Part shown: one piece after another, positions 1-10,017 of the stretch | How the letters are laid out: each line of letters starts with the position of its first letter | How positions within the stretch are numbered: position 1 is the stretch's first letter | Made by a program: the position numbers and the translations under genes | Notes under the pieces: generated by a model | The model's database searches: none | Told to the model about the DNA's origin: nothing | The model's input: the letters and a program-made list of their open reading frames with translations, nothing else | From: Calothrix sp. MO_192.B10 | Lineage (GTDB): Bacteria; Cyanobacteriota; Cyanobacteriia; Cyanobacteriales; Nostocaceae | NCBI GenBank assembly: GCA_030065055.1 | Contig: JASJDS010000007.1 | Span: 1-51,202 of the forward strand | Length of the DNA stretch: 51,202 nt | Direction: 5' to 3'

Positions 1-213
1 TTTTCAGCCTGTTAAGACTTACTGTCTGTTTAACGTGTTTTCGACTCACGATGTCCCTAAAATTCCTAGATCAAAGTGCTGCACTATTTCAGCAGAGTTT
101 TCACGATTCTAGAGGAGTTTCACCCCGACTACTTAATTTTACGCTTAAAGTTGCCCTGGAAGGGCGAGGCTTTCAACCCGTTGTTTTCGGTAACATTCAG
201 GAATTGATAGTGA
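1..213. other. Left-edge region downstream of secY; no adk start, hairpin-rich
   Basis: This stretch lies beyond the secY stop. In most cyanobacteria adk follows secY, but no adk start (P-loop GxPGAGKGT) can be read here on the minus strand, so adk is either outside the window or displaced. The bases can fold into several stems: TCCTAGA/TCTAGAGGA around 62-116 enclosing TGCTG/CAGCA, and GCCCT/AGGGC near 152-166. The GC-rich hairpin followed by GAGGC resembles ends of IS200/IS605-type elements, but no transposase is visible. It is non-coding as far as can be seen. Confidence 0.35.
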
Positions 214-1530
214 CTATTGTTTCACCATCCCTTCATACCGTTGAGAAATCACATAGGTTTGCACCTGCTTTGCTGTGTCAATTGCCACACCCACTAAGAT
301 TAAGAGGGAAGTTGCTCCCAATCCTCTAAAGGTTGGTACTCCTAAAGCCCTTTCTAAGGCTGTGGGGATAATAGCAATTAAGCCTAAGAAAATTGCACCC
401 AGAAAAGTCAGTCGATTCAGCACCCGTTCAATGTATTCACTCGTGGCTTTACCAGGACGAATACCAGGAATACTAGAACCCATTTTTTTCAGGTTCTGTG
501 CTACATCTACTGGGTTAACAATCAAAGAAGAATAAAAATAGCTAAAGAAAACAATTGAAGCTAAGTAAACTAGGGCATAAAACCAAGATTGGGAGCCGCT
601 AGGACTTAAATAATTGCTAGCAAAACTGGAATAATTGGGATTATTAACAAATCTTTCGATCAACAAAGGCAAACTTAAAATAGCAGCAGCAAAGATAATT
701 GGCATTACCCCACCTTGGTTCAGACGCAAGGGTAGATAACTACGCTGTTCTGCTAAAATTCTACGACCTACTTGGCGGCGAGCAGAAATAATGGGGATGC
801 GGCGAATACCTTCTTGAACGAATACAATACCGACGATGGTAATCAGGAATAGCAACAACAGCACAATCACGCGACCAACTATTTCCCGACCTCCAGTTTG
901 GACGAAATCCACGGTGTCCCCCAAGGCTTTGGGTAGGGTAGCGACGATGTTGACAAAAATCAACAATGATGCTCCATTACCTACTCCCCTCTCGGTAATC
1001 ACTTCAGAAGCCCACATGACAAACATTGACCCTGCAACCAGAGCGATCGCAGTTTCTACGACAAAAACCGGGCCATAGTTCAAAGCAAAACCTTTGAGCC
1101 AAATGGAGGCAATAAAAGTACTTTGAATCATCGCCCACACCAAAGATACATAGCGGGTAATTTGGGAAATTTTCCTTCTTCCCGCCTCCCCTTCATTTTT
1201 CTGTAAATTTTCTAAAGCTGGAATGGCGGCGGTGAGCAATTGAATGATAATTGAAGCATTAATGTAAGGCAAAATCCCCAAGGCAAATACCCCTAAGGCA
1301 GAAAGTCCGCCACCGGAGAAAATGTCGAAAAAGTTCAACAATTGGTTATTGCCCTGTAAAGCACTTGCAAATGCTGCTCGGTCTATACCCGGTATGGGGA
1401 TATGATTGCCAAAGCGAATCAAAACTAGAATACCGATGGTGACAAGCAGCCGACCCCTCAGTCCTGCTGCTTGTGCCATCTGCATAAAAGTTTCTTGGGC
1501 CGTTGGTGGTTTTTCTCTACTAATACTCAT
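214..1530 (-). CDS. secY: Protein translocase subunit SecY
   Basis: SecY is the channel-forming subunit of the SecYEG translocon in plasma and thylakoid membranes; it passes unfolded proteins and inserts membrane proteins. The 438-residue product has the family length and about ten hydrophobic segments. Recognisable stretches are GNHIPIPGID in the first periplasmic loop, GVGNGASLLIF, and the conserved cytoplasmic region PLRLNQGGVMPIIFA. The frame stays open to 1584, but the ATG at 1530 (MSISREKP) gives the normal N-terminus and has AAGG upstream. It is the last gene of the ribosomal operon inside the window, 72 bp after rplO. Confidence is high. Confidence 0.97.
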   Translation of the reverse strand: MSISREKPPTAQETFMQMAQAAGLRGRLLVTIGILVLIRFGNHIPIPGIDRAAFASALQGNNQLLNFFDIFSGGGLSALGVFALGILPYINASIIIQLLTAAIPALENLQKNEGEAGRRKISQITRYVSLVWAMIQSTFIASIWLKGFALNYGPVFVVETAIALVAGSMFVMWASEVITERGVGNGASLLIFVNIVATLPKALGDTVDFVQTGGREIVGRVIVLLLLFLITIVGIVFVQEGIRRIPIISARRQVGRRILAEQRSYLPLRLNQGGVMPIIFAAAILSLPLLIERFVNNPNYSSFASNYLSPSGSQSWFYALVYLASIVFFSYFYSSLIVNPVDVAQNLKKMGSSIPGIRPGKATSEYIERVLNRLTFLGAIFLGLIAIIPTALERALGVPTFRGLGATSLLILVGVAIDTAKQVQTYVISQRYEGMVKQ

Positions 1531-1602
1531 AGTTAGACTACCTTGATAGTGAAGTAGGGCGCTGGCAAGATGCAGCGATCGCAAAAGTCAGGCCTACTAA
1601 CC

Positions 1603-2049
1603 TTACTTTAATACTTCACAACTCCCACCAGCTGCCTCAATTTTGCTCCGGGCTGTACCTGTAAAAGCTGCGGCTTGCACTTTCAGGGGTACATTTAATT
1701 CCCCATTGCCCAAGACTTTTAATGGGCCCTTGGCAGCAGTTAAGATTCCCGCTTCCCGTAATGAAGCCAAATTAACCTCTGTATTGGCATCCAAGGAAGC
1801 TAGCTTTTCTACATTGATCGTAGTGTAAACTTGACGATTCACCATAGGAAAGCCCTTTAATTTGGGTATGCGTCGGTACAGTGGCTGCTGACCACCTTCA
1901 AAACCAGGTCTAGTACCGCCACCAGAACGAGAGTTTTGACCCCTCATCCCTAAACCCGCACTAGCACCTTGACCAGCAGCTATACCACGTCCCACACGGC
2001 GGCGACGTTTTTTAGAGCCTGGTTGTGGCTTGGCATCTTCAAGTCTCAT
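1603..2049 (-). CDS. rplO: 50S ribosomal protein L15
   Basis: L15 is a late-assembly protein of the large subunit that bridges 23S rRNA domains. The glycine- and arginine-rich N-terminus ([20 protein letters not shown]) with [11 protein letters not shown] is diagnostic. The ATG at 2049 (MRLEDAKP) is preferred to the in-frame TTG at 2058, because the AGGA box sits too close to the TTG. rpmD (L30), which precedes rplO in many bacteria, is missing between rpsE and rplO, as in other cyanobacteria. The 221-bp gap to rpsE is unusually long for this operon. Confidence 0.96.
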   Translation of the reverse strand: MRLEDAKPQPGSKKRRRRVGRGIAAGQGASAGLGMRGQNSRSGGGTRPGFEGGQQPLYRRIPKLKGFPMVNRQVYTTINVEKLASLDANTEVNLASLREAGILTAAKGPLKVLGNGELNVPLKVQAAAFTGTARSKIEAAGGSCEVLK

Positions 2050-2270
2050 AATTGACAAATCCTGTGGATTTTCTGATTTTTTCTACTTTTTTCAGTATGT
2101 AAGTGGGAACAAACTATAAATATTAAAATGGTTTGTCTACTACTACCTACTTAGGGACTTCCAGATCAAAAAAACATCCCATAGTTATCAGGCAACAAAA
2201 CATGTAAACTTCACTCTTCACTGTCAACTGTCAACCGTTCTTGTGGGATAATTTATTTCCTGGAGTTCCC

Positions 2271-2798
2271 TTAAACACTGTAGAGATTCTCTCTGGGGAT
2301 ACCACGTTCTTCTGCTACATCCGCAAAAGTACGCAAGGTGGAGAGGGCATTAACAGCCGCCCTAGCATTATTCAAGGGATTATTAGATCCAAGCTGCTTC
2401 GCCAATATATTGCGTATCCCTGCTAATTCCAATACCGTTCTCACCGCACCACCAGCAATTACACCAGTACCAGGAGCGGCTGGGCGCATGATGACTTTGG
2501 CACCACCGCCAATACCATTAACTGGATGGGGAATAGAATTAGATTTGGTGATGGGGATATCAATTAAGTGTTTTTTGCCATCGGCTACACCTTTTTTCAC
2601 AGCACCGATAACGTCAGAGGCTTTACCAACCCCTACTCCCACTTGACCGCGTTCGTTACCCACGACGACGATCGCCCGGAAGCTGAGTTTTTTACCTCCT
2701 TTCACCACCTTACTGACCCGGCGGATTTGAATTACCCGTTCTTGCCAGTTGGTTTCTTCTTTTTTTGCCCGGTTAGTTTTACGACGACCAGTTGCCAT
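2271..2798 (-). CDS. rpsE: 30S ribosomal protein S5
   Basis: S5 lies at the mRNA entry and decoding region of the small subunit and affects translational fidelity. The protein is 175 residues. It carries the N-terminal double-stranded-RNA-binding fold with [20 protein letters not shown] and the [15 protein letters not shown] loop. The C-terminal domain has [18 protein letters not shown] followed by the [14 protein letters not shown] helix. It starts with an ordinary ATG (MATGRRKTN) 50 bp downstream of rplR. Confidence 0.96.
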   Translation of the reverse strand: MATGRRKTNRAKKEETNWQERVIQIRRVSKVVKGGKKLSFRAIVVVGNERGQVGVGVGKASDVIGAVKKGVADGKKHLIDIPITKSNSIPHPVNGIGGGAKVIMRPAAPGTGVIAGGAVRTVLELAGIRNILAKQLGSNNPLNNARAAVNALSTLRTFADVAEERGIPRENLYSV

Positions 2799-2848
2799 AT
2801 TTTATACCTCGTATTGATTGCCATTCGTGATTTGACTAATGACAAATT

Positions 2849-3211
2849 TTAGAAATCCAAACCAGCTTCCCGTGCTGCGTCCGCTAGTGCTTGAATTCGA
2901 CCGTGATAGAGGTTCCCACCGCGATCGAAAACAACTTGAGTAATTCCCTTTTCTTTGCTGCGGGTGGCAATTAGCTTGCCAACTTCCTGGGAAGCATCAC
3001 AGTTACCTCCAGAAGCTAATTTAGATTTCAACTCTGGTTCAACGGTGGAGGCTGCTACCAAGGTATGATGAGCTGTATCATCAATCACTTGGGCATAGAT
3101 ATGTTGGTGGGAACGAAACACAGCTAAACGGGGACGTTCTGCAGAACCAAATACCTTGCCACGGATGCGTCGATGACGGCGTTGTTTGGATTGTTTGCGA
3201 GTAAGTTTCAT
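2849..3211 (-). CDS. rplR: 50S ribosomal protein L18
   Basis: L18 binds 5S rRNA and helps attach it, with L5, to the central protuberance. The 120-residue product begins [20 protein letters not shown], the basic 5S-binding tail. Other family segments are [20 protein letters not shown] and [20 protein letters not shown], the latter being the C-terminal signature. The 259-bp gap upstream to rplF contains a GC-rich repeat (AAGCCCTTCGGGCACGCTTCGCGAA, about 3277-3301) common in filamentous cyanobacteria. Confidence 0.96.
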   Translation of the reverse strand: MKLTRKQSKQRRHRRIRGKVFGSAERPRLAVFRSHQHIYAQVIDDTAHHTLVAASTVEPELKSKLASGGNCDASQEVGKLIATRSKEKGITQVVFDRGGNLYHGRIQALADAAREAGLDF

Positions 3212-3470
3212 CTAAAACCTCCTGGGAGTGTGGAAACCGCATACCTATAAGTCCCAATTGGGTGTATATATCCCTAAGCCCTTCGGGCACGCTTCGCGAA
3301 CGCTACTGACTGTCACAGAGGTTAAAAACTAGGGAGGCATTCTTAACGTGTTTTGGGCTACCACACCCAGACAGTTCAGTCAAAATAGCTAGACACTGTT
3401 TTAGTCTTGAATTAAGAAGGTGGTAAATCTCCCTCTTCCAAGCCCTCAAATTCTATTCGGGGGTCAGTGA

Positions 3471-4019
3471 CTACTTCTTACCACCCTTACCAGTCTTACC
3501 AGCTTTACGTCTGACAACTTCGTTAGCATAGCGGATGCCCTTACCCTTATAAGGTTCTGGGGGACGAACATCACGAATTTTTGCTGCGGTGTTGCCAACT
3601 ATTTCTTTGTCATAGCCACTGACAATCACATTAGTATTATTTTCCACGGCAAATTGAATCCCGTCTGGGGGAGCAATTTGCACTTGGTGGCTATAACCAA
3701 TGTTGAGGATCAAATTCTTACCTTGTACCTGTGCCCGATAACCGACTCCTTGGATTTCCAAGCGGCGTTGAAAGCCTTGGGAAACTCCCTCAACCATATT
3801 GGCAACTAATGTGCGGCATAAGCCGTGCATTTGTCGAGATTGACGGGAGTCATCGCGACGGTTGACCAATATTGTTTCCCCTTCCTGGGAAACGGTAACA
3901 TTTGCAGGTAGTTGACGAGAAAGTTCTCCTTTGGGCCCTTTCACCGCTATATTGGTACCGTCAATGGTGACTTGTACCTTGGCTGGAACCGTAATCGGCT
4001 GTTTTCCGATGCGAGACAT
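3471..4019 (-). CDS. rplF: 50S ribosomal protein L6
   Basis: L6 sits near the factor-binding site of the large subunit, close to the sarcin-ricin loop. The 182-residue sequence shows the two tandem alpha/beta domains. The first begins [20 protein letters not shown], and the C-terminal signature [20 protein letters not shown] is present near the end. It is separated from rpsH by 62 bp downstream. Length and signatures match the family and nothing is unusual. Confidence 0.96.
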   Translation of the reverse strand: MSRIGKQPITVPAKVQVTIDGTNIAVKGPKGELSRQLPANVTVSQEGETILVNRRDDSRQSRQMHGLCRTLVANMVEGVSQGFQRRLEIQGVGYRAQVQGKNLILNIGYSHQVQIAPPDGIQFAVENNTNVIVSGYDKEIVGNTAAKIRDVRPPEPYKGKGIRYANEVVRRKAGKTGKGGKK

Positions 4020-4081
4020 AACTCTCCTTTGTGATTAGTTATGAGTTCTTGGCTGGGATGCTAATGACCAACAGCCACTGA

Positions 4082-4483
4082 CTACCAGACATAACAAAGC
4101 ACTTCACCGCCAACATTTTGGCGACGTGCTTCCCGGTCGGTCATAATGCCACTAGATGTAGAAATAATGGCAATACCAATGCCGCCTAATACTCTTGGTA
4201 AGTCCTTTTTATTGGAATAAACCCGCAATCCCGGTTTACTGATCCGCTTCAGGGCAGTAATTAGAGGTTGGCGATTTTTACCCTTATATTTCAGGGAAAT
4301 CACCAGGTTGCGTTTTACCCCTTCACCAGCTTCTTCAAAACCATTAATAAAACCTTCTTCCCGCAATACTGTGGCAATACTACGGGTCATTTTAGTTGCG
4401 GGCACTTGTGTTGTTTGATGCCGCGCTAGGTTGGCATTGCGGATGCGCGTCAGCATATCTGCAATTGTATCGTTTGCCGCCAT
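4082..4483 (-). CDS. rpsH: 30S ribosomal protein S8
   Basis: S8 is a primary 16S rRNA-binding protein needed for assembly of the central domain; in enterobacteria it also regulates the spc operon. The 133-residue product starts [19 protein letters not shown] and ends with the conserved [19 protein letters not shown], where the ST(S)SGIMTD turn contacts RNA. It directly follows rplE with a 21-bp gap. rpsN (S14), found between rplE and rpsH in many bacteria, is absent here, which is normal for cyanobacteria. Confidence 0.96.
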   Translation of the reverse strand: MAANDTIADMLTRIRNANLARHQTTQVPATKMTRSIATVLREEGFINGFEEAGEGVKRNLVISLKYKGKNRQPLITALKRISKPGLRVYSNKKDLPRVLGGIGIAIISTSSGIMTDREARRQNVGGEVLCYVW

Positions 4484-4504
4484 CGTTCCCTCTTTTAGAT
4501 GAAC

Positions 4505-5050
4505 TTATTGATCCCGAAAAGGCATTCCCATTTCTTTAAGTAAAGCGCGACCTTCTTCATCGGTGTTCGCTGTGGTAATGATGGATATATCCATCCCCCG
4601 AATTTGGTCAATGCTATCGTACTCAACTTCTGGGAAAATCAGTTGTTCCCTTACCCCTAAGGTGTAGTTACCGCGACCATCAAAGCTTTTAGGACTAATG
4701 CCGCGAAAGTCACGAATTCTGGGTAAGGATAGGTTGATTAAACGATCCAGAAAGTCGTACATTTTGCTGCTTCTCAGGGTTACCATTACCCCCACAGGCA
4801 TTCCTTCACGGATTTTAAAGCCCGCGATCGCTTTTTTTGCCCTGGTAACCACAGGTTTTTGACCAGTGATTACAGCAATTTCACTCAGAGAGGCTTCCAG
4901 TGCTTTAGCGTTTTGAGAAGCTTCCCCCAAACCTCTGTTTACAGTTATTTTCACCAATTTCGGTACTTGGTGAATATTGGTGTACTCAAACTGTTTCATC
5001 AGTTTGGGGACAATGGTTTCTTGATATGTTTTTTTCAGTCTAATTGACAT
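4505..5050 (-). CDS. rplE: 50S ribosomal protein L5
   Basis: L5 binds 5S rRNA in the central protuberance and contacts P-site tRNA. The 181-residue protein carries [17 protein letters not shown], the [19 protein letters not shown] loop, and [20 protein letters not shown], all family signatures. A 115-bp gap separates it from rplX and holds a run of GAGTTAG heptamers, so the operon tolerates repeat insertion between genes. Confidence 0.96.
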   Translation of the reverse strand: MSIRLKKTYQETIVPKLMKQFEYTNIHQVPKLVKITVNRGLGEASQNAKALEASLSEIAVITGQKPVVTRAKKAIAGFKIREGMPVGVMVTLRSSKMYDFLDRLINLSLPRIRDFRGISPKSFDGRGNYTLGVREQLIFPEVEYDSIDQIRGMDISIITTANTDEEGRALLKEMGMPFRDQ

Positions 5051-5100
5051 AATTGTTTGTCCTGATTGTCCCTGGGCTTGGTCAGGGAAATAAAATTATG

Positions 5101-5133
5101 AGTTAGGAGTTAGGAGTTAGGAGTTAGGAGTTG
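5101..5133. repeat. Heptameric short tandem repeat (AGTTAGG)
   Basis: About four to five copies of AGTTAGG lie between rplX and rplE. The tract belongs to the short tandemly repeated repetitive sequences typical of filamentous cyanobacteria; comparable tracts recur through the window. It lies in the transcribed spacer of the ribosomal operon. Confidence 0.85.
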
Positions 5134-5165
5134 TAAGTTTATGATTCCTCACTCTTGATTCCTTA

Positions 5166-5516
5166 CTATTTATCGAGAATTTCCCCAGTTTTTTTCAGCA
5201 TACGTACCTTTTTCCCTGATTCGGTGAAGGTGTAGCATACACGGCTGGCAACATTTTGCTTGGTAGAATAAAGCATGACGTTGGAGCTATGAATCGGAGC
5301 TTCTTGGGTAACAATGCTGCCAGATTCTCCTTCTGCCTGGGGTTTCATGTGTTTGGTTTTAATATTGACCCCTTTGACAATTACTTGACTCATTTGTGGC
5401 AAAGCTCGGATCACTTCACCCACTTTACCTTTATCTTTACCAGAAATTACCTGGACAGTATCTCCAGTTTTGACATGCATTTTGTAAAATTTGGGCTGTT
5501 GCTTTTTGTTTGCCAT
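5166..5516 (-). CDS. rplX: 50S ribosomal protein L24
   Basis: L24 is an assembly-initiator protein that binds the 5' domain of 23S rRNA. The KOW motif is clear near residues 14-35 ([20 protein letters not shown]). The 116-residue length is normal for cyanobacteria. Its ATG shares one base with the rplN stop codon (TAATG), so the two genes are translationally coupled. Confidence 0.95.
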   Translation of the reverse strand: MANKKQQPKFYKMHVKTGDTVQVISGKDKGKVGEVIRALPQMSQVIVKGVNIKTKHMKPQAEGESGSIVTQEAPIHSSNVMLYSTKQNVASRVCYTFTESGKKVRMLKKTGEILDK

Positions 5517-5884
5517 TACAGCACCTCCGGAGCCAAAGAAACGATTTTGGTGAAGTTTTTGTCACGTAATTCCCGTGCCACTGGACCAAAAACCCGCGTT
5601 CCTCTGGGATTACCATCTTTATTGATGATCACTGCGGCATTATCGTCAAAGCGGATACTCATACCGCTGTCACGACGAATACTGTGACGGGTACGGACAA
5701 TTACTGCCTCTACCACATCAGATTTTTTCACTGCCATATTGGGCTGGGCATCTTTTACTACGGCGATTACTCGATCGCCTACGTGACCATAACGACGGTT
5801 CCCCGCTCCAAGTACACGGATGCACATCAGTTTGCGGGCACCGCTATTATCTGCGACATTGAGGTAAGACTGGGGTTGAATCAC
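5516..5884 (-). CDS. rplN: 50S ribosomal protein L14
   Basis: L14 lies at the subunit interface and takes part in intersubunit bridges. The 122-residue sequence starts [20 protein letters not shown], the family N-terminus, and carries [20 protein letters not shown] near the C-terminus. It overlaps rplX by one base and follows rpsQ by 58 bp. All family signatures are intact. Confidence 0.97.
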   Translation of the reverse strand: MIQPQSYLNVADNSGARKLMCIRVLGAGNRRYGHVGDRVIAVVKDAQPNMAVKKSDVVEAVIVRTRHSIRRDSGMSIRFDDNAAVIINKDGNPRGTRVFGPVARELRDKNFTKIVSLAPEVL

Positions 5885-5942
5885 AACTATTCTCCCTTAT
5901 GGTGTTGTTAAAAATTTAACAACTAATACTTTTAGTTATTGG

Positions 5943-6182
5943 TTACTTTGTGAGGACTTCTGTGACTTGCCAGCGCTTGGTTTTGCTCAGGGGTCTAGTT
6001 TCCTGGATGCGGACGCGATCGCCCACTTTACAGGTATTTTCTTCGTCGTGGGCTTTGTAGCGCCGAGTTTTAACTACAATTTTGCCGTACCTAACATGGG
6101 GAGCGCGGTTTTCCACGGCAACTACTACGGTTTTTTGCATTTTGTCGCTCACTACCAAGCCGACTCGTTCTTTGATTGCCAT
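5943..6182 (-). CDS. rpsQ: 30S ribosomal protein S17
   Basis: S17 is an OB-fold primary binding protein of 16S rRNA. The 79-residue product contains [19 protein letters not shown] at the N-terminus and [18 protein letters not shown], the S17 signature, near the C-terminus. It follows rpmC by 10 bp in the usual L16-L29-S17-L14 order. Confidence 0.96.
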   Translation of the reverse strand: MAIKERVGLVVSDKMQKTVVVAVENRAPHVRYGKIVVKTRRYKAHDEENTCKVGDRVRIQETRPLSKTKRWQVTEVLTK

Positions 6183-6192
6183 AATTTCTTAC

Positions 6193-6420
6193 TTACTCTT
6201 CTTGGTTAGCGGATTGGCTTGCTGCTCTTTTACGCTCCGCTTCTACCGTTAACAGTTGAGCCAAGCGGTGGCGGGAATGTTTAAATTGGTGAGGTTTTTC
6301 TAGTTGTCTGGTTGCTTTCTGCAAACGTAGTTGGAACAACTGTTTCTTGACAGCAATAATCTCGGATGCCAGTTGCTCGTCACTTAATTCTCTAGCTTCT
6401 GAAATTTTGGGAAGAGGCAT
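6193..6420 (-). CDS. rpmC: 50S ribosomal protein L29
   Basis: L29 sits at the peptide exit tunnel and helps form the docking site for trigger factor and SRP. It is a small, helical, 75-residue protein. LPKISEARELSDEQLASEI forms the first helix and HQFKHSRHRLAQLLTV is the conserved arginine-bearing second helix. It follows rplP by only 4 bp, which indicates tight coupling. Confidence 0.94.
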   Translation of the reverse strand: MPLPKISEARELSDEQLASEIIAVKKQLFQLRLQKATRQLEKPHQFKHSRHRLAQLLTVEAERKRAASQSANQEE

Positions 6421-6424
6421 AACC

Positions 6425-6856
6425 CTACTCCTGCTCCTGAGTCTGTTGCTCAGAACGCGTAATGAACTTAGTTTTAATTGGTAATTTGTACGCAGCTAGG
6501 CGCATTGCTTCCCTGGCTGTTTCTTCGGGAACGCCAGCGATTTCAAACATAACGCGTCCCGGTTTGACTACAGCTACCCAAAATTCTGGGGAACCTTTAC
6601 CGGAACCCATCCGGGTTTCTGCCGGACGCATGGTAACTGGTTTGTCGGGGAAAACGCGAATCCAGATTTTTCCACCCCGGCGAATATAACGAGTCATTGC
6701 TCGTCGAGAAGCCTCAATTTGACGGGAGGTAATCCAAGAAGGCTCCTGTGCTTGGAGGGCAAAGTCGCCGAAGTTGATGGTATTACCACCTTTGGAAAGA
6801 CCTTTCATCCGTCCGCGGTGTTGTTTGCGGAATTTAGTTCTTCTAGGACTTAACAT
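6425..6856 (-). CDS. rplP: 50S ribosomal protein L16
   Basis: L16 organises the A-site region of the large subunit and contacts tRNA. The 143-residue protein begins [19 protein letters not shown] and has the two family signatures, [20 protein letters not shown] and [20 protein letters not shown]. Upstream, the 272-bp gap to rpsC is filled with ATTTTGG heptamers and a palindromic repeat containing CTCCTCCGGAGGAG, which is unusual between two genes of one ribosomal operon. Confidence 0.97.
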   Translation of the reverse strand: MLSPRRTKFRKQHRGRMKGLSKGGNTINFGDFALQAQEPSWITSRQIEASRRAMTRYIRRGGKIWIRVFPDKPVTMRPAETRMGSGKGSPEFWVAVVKPGRVMFEIAGVPEETAREAMRLAAYKLPIKTKFITRSEQQTQEQE

Positions 6857-7128
6857 GGTTTGTCAAGCAATTTTGGATTTTGGATTTTGAATTTTGGATT
6901 GACTAATGACCAAACAGTAATCGGTATCAAGCCCCTAAATTAGAATGAGCGAATTGAGAAATTTTCCCCCAACTGGATTCTGCATTCTTAATTCTTCATT
7001 CACAATTTTTTCCCGTAACTCTTGCTCCTCGATTTATCGATGGAGAAACTGTTAGCGCAGTACAAGAGTGCAGGAGGCTAACTGATCACTGTTAGCGTAG
7101 CTCCTCCGGAGGAGGCTCACTGAAATGA

Positions 7129-7881
7129 CTATCCTTCATTTGAGCGGTCTTCAAACTGCTGGCGACGACGATGCTGTTGGCGACGGCGAGGCTCTCTGTT
7201 GGTGGTGGGTGCTGGAGCAGTTTCTTCTTCTCCAGGGATCACTTCTCCCTTAAATACCCAAACTTTGATGCCGAGAATACCGTAAATAGTTTTTGCGGTG
7301 CAGTAGGCATAGTCGATGTCAGCCCTGAGGGTATGTAAAGGAACTCTTCCTTCACGAGTCCATTCTGTCCGGGCAATTTCTGCACCGTTCAAGCGACCAC
7401 CAACTTGGATTTTAATTCCTTCTACCCCGGCTCTTTGAGCCCGTTGTATGGCTTGGCGTACCACTCTACGGAAAGAAACCCGACGTTCTAATTGTTGGGC
7501 AATATATTCCCCAATTAAGTAGGCATCGGCATCTACTCGTTGTACTTCAACTACATTGATGCGAATTTGACGCTGACCACCCAAAGCATCTTGTAGCCCA
7601 TTACGTAATTTTTCAATACCTTGACCACCCCTACCTACTACTACACCAGGTCTAGCGGTGTGTACTTCTAGGTCAATTTGGTCTGCCTTACGCTCAATTT
7701 TGACATCAGAAATGCCAGCATTATTTTGAGCATATCTACCTAGCTCCTTGTCTATATATTGTCGGAGCTTATGGTCTTCTTGGAGGTATTTCACATAGTC
7801 ACCAGGTTCGGCAAACCAGCGAGATTGGTGTTCTTTGGTAATCCCCAGACGAAAACCAATTGGATTAATTTTCTGTCCCAC
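7129..7881 (-). CDS. rpsC: 30S ribosomal protein S3
   Basis: S3 lines the mRNA entry tunnel and has helicase-related function. The 250-residue sequence has the type II KH domain with its GRGG loop ([14 protein letters not shown], about residue 78) and the C-terminal domain segment [20 protein letters not shown]. The last ~35 residues form an arginine/glutamine-rich tail ([16 protein letters not shown]) of the kind seen in cyanobacterial S3. It lies 50 bp downstream of rplV. Confidence 0.96.
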   Translation of the reverse strand: MGQKINPIGFRLGITKEHQSRWFAEPGDYVKYLQEDHKLRQYIDKELGRYAQNNAGISDVKIERKADQIDLEVHTARPGVVVGRGGQGIEKLRNGLQDALGGQRQIRINVVEVQRVDADAYLIGEYIAQQLERRVSFRRVVRQAIQRAQRAGVEGIKIQVGGRLNGAEIARTEWTREGRVPLHTLRADIDYAYCTAKTIYGILGIKVWVFKGEVIPGEEETAPAPTTNREPRRRQQHRRRQQFEDRSNEG

Positions 7882-7931
7882 GAATGCTTCCTCGAAAATT
7901 TTTGATCAAAGGTAATTTATCCCGTCGCCAC

Positions 7932-8288
7932 TTATTCTGTAGCACCTTCAGCCACGGATATGGTGATGTGGCAGGTTGGTTTGCGAATCTGATAAGCTCT
8001 ACCCTGTGCCCTTGGTTGAAACCGTTTTAATACTGGACCTTGGTCTGCGTAAGCTTGAGTAATCATTAACTGAGCCCGCTCCAGTCCTTCATTATGCTCG
8101 GCGTTGGCTGCTGCACTTCTTAAAAGTTTCAGTACCGGACCGCAAGCCCGATAGGGCATGAATTCTAAAATAATCAGTGCTTCTCGGTAGGAACGTCCCC
8201 GAATTTGGTCGAGTACGCGTCGCACTTTTAACGGGGACATACGCACATAGCGGGCGATCGCTTTGACTTGTTTGGTATCAGTTGCCAT
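7932..8288 (-). CDS. rplV: 50S ribosomal protein L22
   Basis: L22 forms part of the peptide exit tunnel; its beta-hairpin is where macrolide-resistance changes occur in other bacteria. [20 protein letters not shown] and the hairpin region [20 protein letters not shown] are diagnostic. The frame is open to an upstream ATG at 8309, but the ATG at 8288 (MATDTKQV) has a GGAG box eight bases upstream and matches the usual N-terminus, giving 118 residues. Confidence 0.95.
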   Translation of the reverse strand: MATDTKQVKAIARYVRMSPLKVRRVLDQIRGRSYREALIILEFMPYRACGPVLKLLRSAAANAEHNEGLERAQLMITQAYADQGPVLKRFQPRAQGRAYQIRKPTCHITISVAEGATE

Positions 8289-8334
8289 AATTTTCTCCAT
8301 GTTTGTCATTGGTTAAATGACTAATAACTAATGA

Positions 8335-8610
8335 CTACCTGCCTGCTCTTTTATCTTTGGAGTGTCCCCGATAAGTACGTGTAGGAGCGAATTCTCCTAA
8401 CTTATGACCCACCATTTGGTCGGATATAAACACTGGAACGTGTTGCCGACCATTATGGACTGCAATGGTATGACCAACCATTTCTGGCAAAATAGTTGAT
8501 GCCCTAGACCAAGTTTTAATTACTTGCTTTTCATTTTTTTCGTTCAGCTTTTCAATTTTGCTGAGTAAATGATCGGCAACAAAAGGACCTTTTTTTAGAG
8601 AACGACCCAT
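8335..8610 (-). CDS. rpsS: 30S ribosomal protein S19
   Basis: S19 is in the head of the small subunit and forms the A-site finger bridge with the large subunit. The 91-residue protein begins [20 protein letters not shown] and ends with the signature [20 protein letters not shown]. The short N-terminus and the length are standard. It sits between rplB (108-bp gap) and rplV (46-bp gap). Confidence 0.97.
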   Translation of the reverse strand: MGRSLKKGPFVADHLLSKIEKLNEKNEKQVIKTWSRASTILPEMVGHTIAVHNGRQHVPVFISDQMVGHKLGEFAPTRTYRGHSKDKRAGR

Positions 8611-8718
8611 AACTTCTACTTTGAATTTTGGAGTTAGGAATTAATCATTAAAAGTTAGGAATGGAGAGCTATGTTGTGTTTCACCCATAACTCATCATCC
8701 ACAAATCATCATCACTAG

Positions 8719-9582
8719 TTAAGCATTACGACCACCGCGACCCCGTTTAGAAGATTTACGACGACGGCGTACAATTAATTTACTACTAGCTTTCTTGGGT
8801 TTGCGTGTCTTTTTCCCTAATGCTGGTTTACCCCAAGGTGTCACCGGACCAGATCTACCAACAGGTGCCCGACCTTCACCACCGCCGTGGGGGTGATCTA
8901 CTGGGTTCATCACGCTACCTCTAACTTTGGGACGACGACCTTTCCAGCGATTCCGTCCCGCTTTACCAGCGCTGAGGTTCCGAAATTCAGCGTTACCCAC
9001 TTGTCCAATGGTGGCATAGCATTCCCGGCGAATCATCCGCACTTCCCCGGAGGGTAATTTCAGGGTGACATAAGCCCCTTCTTTTGCCACTACTTGGGCT
9101 GTAGCACCGGCTGCTCGCACTATTTGCGCCCCTTTCCCTGGGATTAATTCCACGTTATGCACGCTGGTACCTAAGGGAATTTTAGATAGGGGTAAGGCGT
9201 TACCATCTTCGATGGGAGCATCAGGACCAGCAATAATGGTGGTGCCAACTTTTAATCCCGTGGGATGTAGGATGTAACGCTTTTCGCCATCTTGGTAATA
9301 CAACAAAGCAATACGAGCATTCCGGTTGGGATCGTATTCAATGGCTGCTACTTTAGCGGGAATATTGCGTTTATCTCTTTTGAAGTCAATGATGCGGTAT
9401 AGCCGCTTGTGTCCACCACCCCGGCGACGACTGGTAATTCGCCCCCGGTTATTACGACCTTTAGAGCGATGTACCGATCTAGTCAGGGACTTTTCTGGCT
9501 CGGTTTTGGTAATTTCCGCAAAGTCCGAGATTGTGACTTGGCGGGTACTGGGGGTGTAAGGACGATAAGAACGAGTACCCAT
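8719..9582 (-). CDS. rplB: 50S ribosomal protein L2
   Basis: L2 is needed for subunit association and supports the peptidyl-transferase centre. The 287-residue product has the N-terminal RNA-binding region [20 protein letters not shown]. The invariant [20 protein letters not shown], with the functionally important histidine, lies near residues 220-240. A short repeat-filled spacer (9583-9702) separates it from rplW. Confidence 0.97.
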   Translation of the reverse strand: MGTRSYRPYTPSTRQVTISDFAEITKTEPEKSLTRSVHRSKGRNNRGRITSRRRGGGHKRLYRIIDFKRDKRNIPAKVAAIEYDPNRNARIALLYYQDGEKRYILHPTGLKVGTTIIAGPDAPIEDGNALPLSKIPLGTSVHNVELIPGKGAQIVRAAGATAQVVAKEGAYVTLKLPSGEVRMIRRECYATIGQVGNAEFRNLSAGKAGRNRWKGRRPKVRGSVMNPVDHPHGGGEGRAPVGRSGPVTPWGKPALGKKTRKPKKASSKLIVRRRRKSSKRGRGGRNA

Positions 9583-9627
9583 AATGAAAATTTTGAATTG
9601 AGATTTTTAATTTTTTAGTTAGAAGGG

Positions 9628-9697
9628 GAGGAGGGAAGGAGGGAAGGAGGGGAGGAATAAAAACTCCGAACTCCGAACTCCGAACTCCGAACTCTTA
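9628..9697. repeat. Two heptamer tracts between rplW and rplB
   Basis: A GGAGGGAA-type run (about 9628-9656) is followed by four copies of ACTCCGA (about 9665-9695). The ACTCCGA heptamer is the same one that has entered the hglC reading frame near 28893-28997, so one repeat family occupies both coding and non-coding sites here. Confidence 0.8.
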
Positions 9698-9702
9698 ACT
9701 AA

Positions 9703-10017
9703 TTACACTTCTGGGAATAGGACTTGTCTAATCTTCTCTTCATCCCCAGGGGCGACGGTGACAATAGCTCGCTTGTATTGGGGCTTATAACCAATAAATC
9801 TACCTACACGCCGTTTTTTCCGGGGAGGTAGCATAGTATTGACTTGGACGATTTTGACATCAAATAAATCTTCTATAGCCGCTTTAATTTCCGGCTTAGT
9901 TGCTTTAGGAGTTACTTCAAAGGTGTATTTATTTTGCTCCATCAGCATGGTCGCCTTTTCGGTGACAATGGGGCGACGGATTAAGTCGGGAAGTTGGCGG
10001 GGGTCAAACTTAGTCAC
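9703..10017 (-). CDS. rplW: 50S ribosomal protein L23
   Basis: L23 lies at the exit of the peptide tunnel and docks SRP and trigger factor. The 104-residue sequence includes [20 protein letters not shown], the conserved N-terminal helix, and [20 protein letters not shown]. Its start overlaps the end of rplD by eight bases, so the two are translationally coupled. Confidence 0.96.
   Translation of the reverse strand: MTKFDPRQLPDLIRRPIVTEKATMLMEQNKYTFEVTPKATKPEIKAAIEDLFDVKIVQVNTMLPPRKKRRVGRFIGYKPQYKRAIVTVAPGDEEKIRQVLFPEV

Noticed and set aside
51-329. Plus-strand open frame overlapping the secY end
   Set aside because: It overlaps secY antisense and has no family resemblance.
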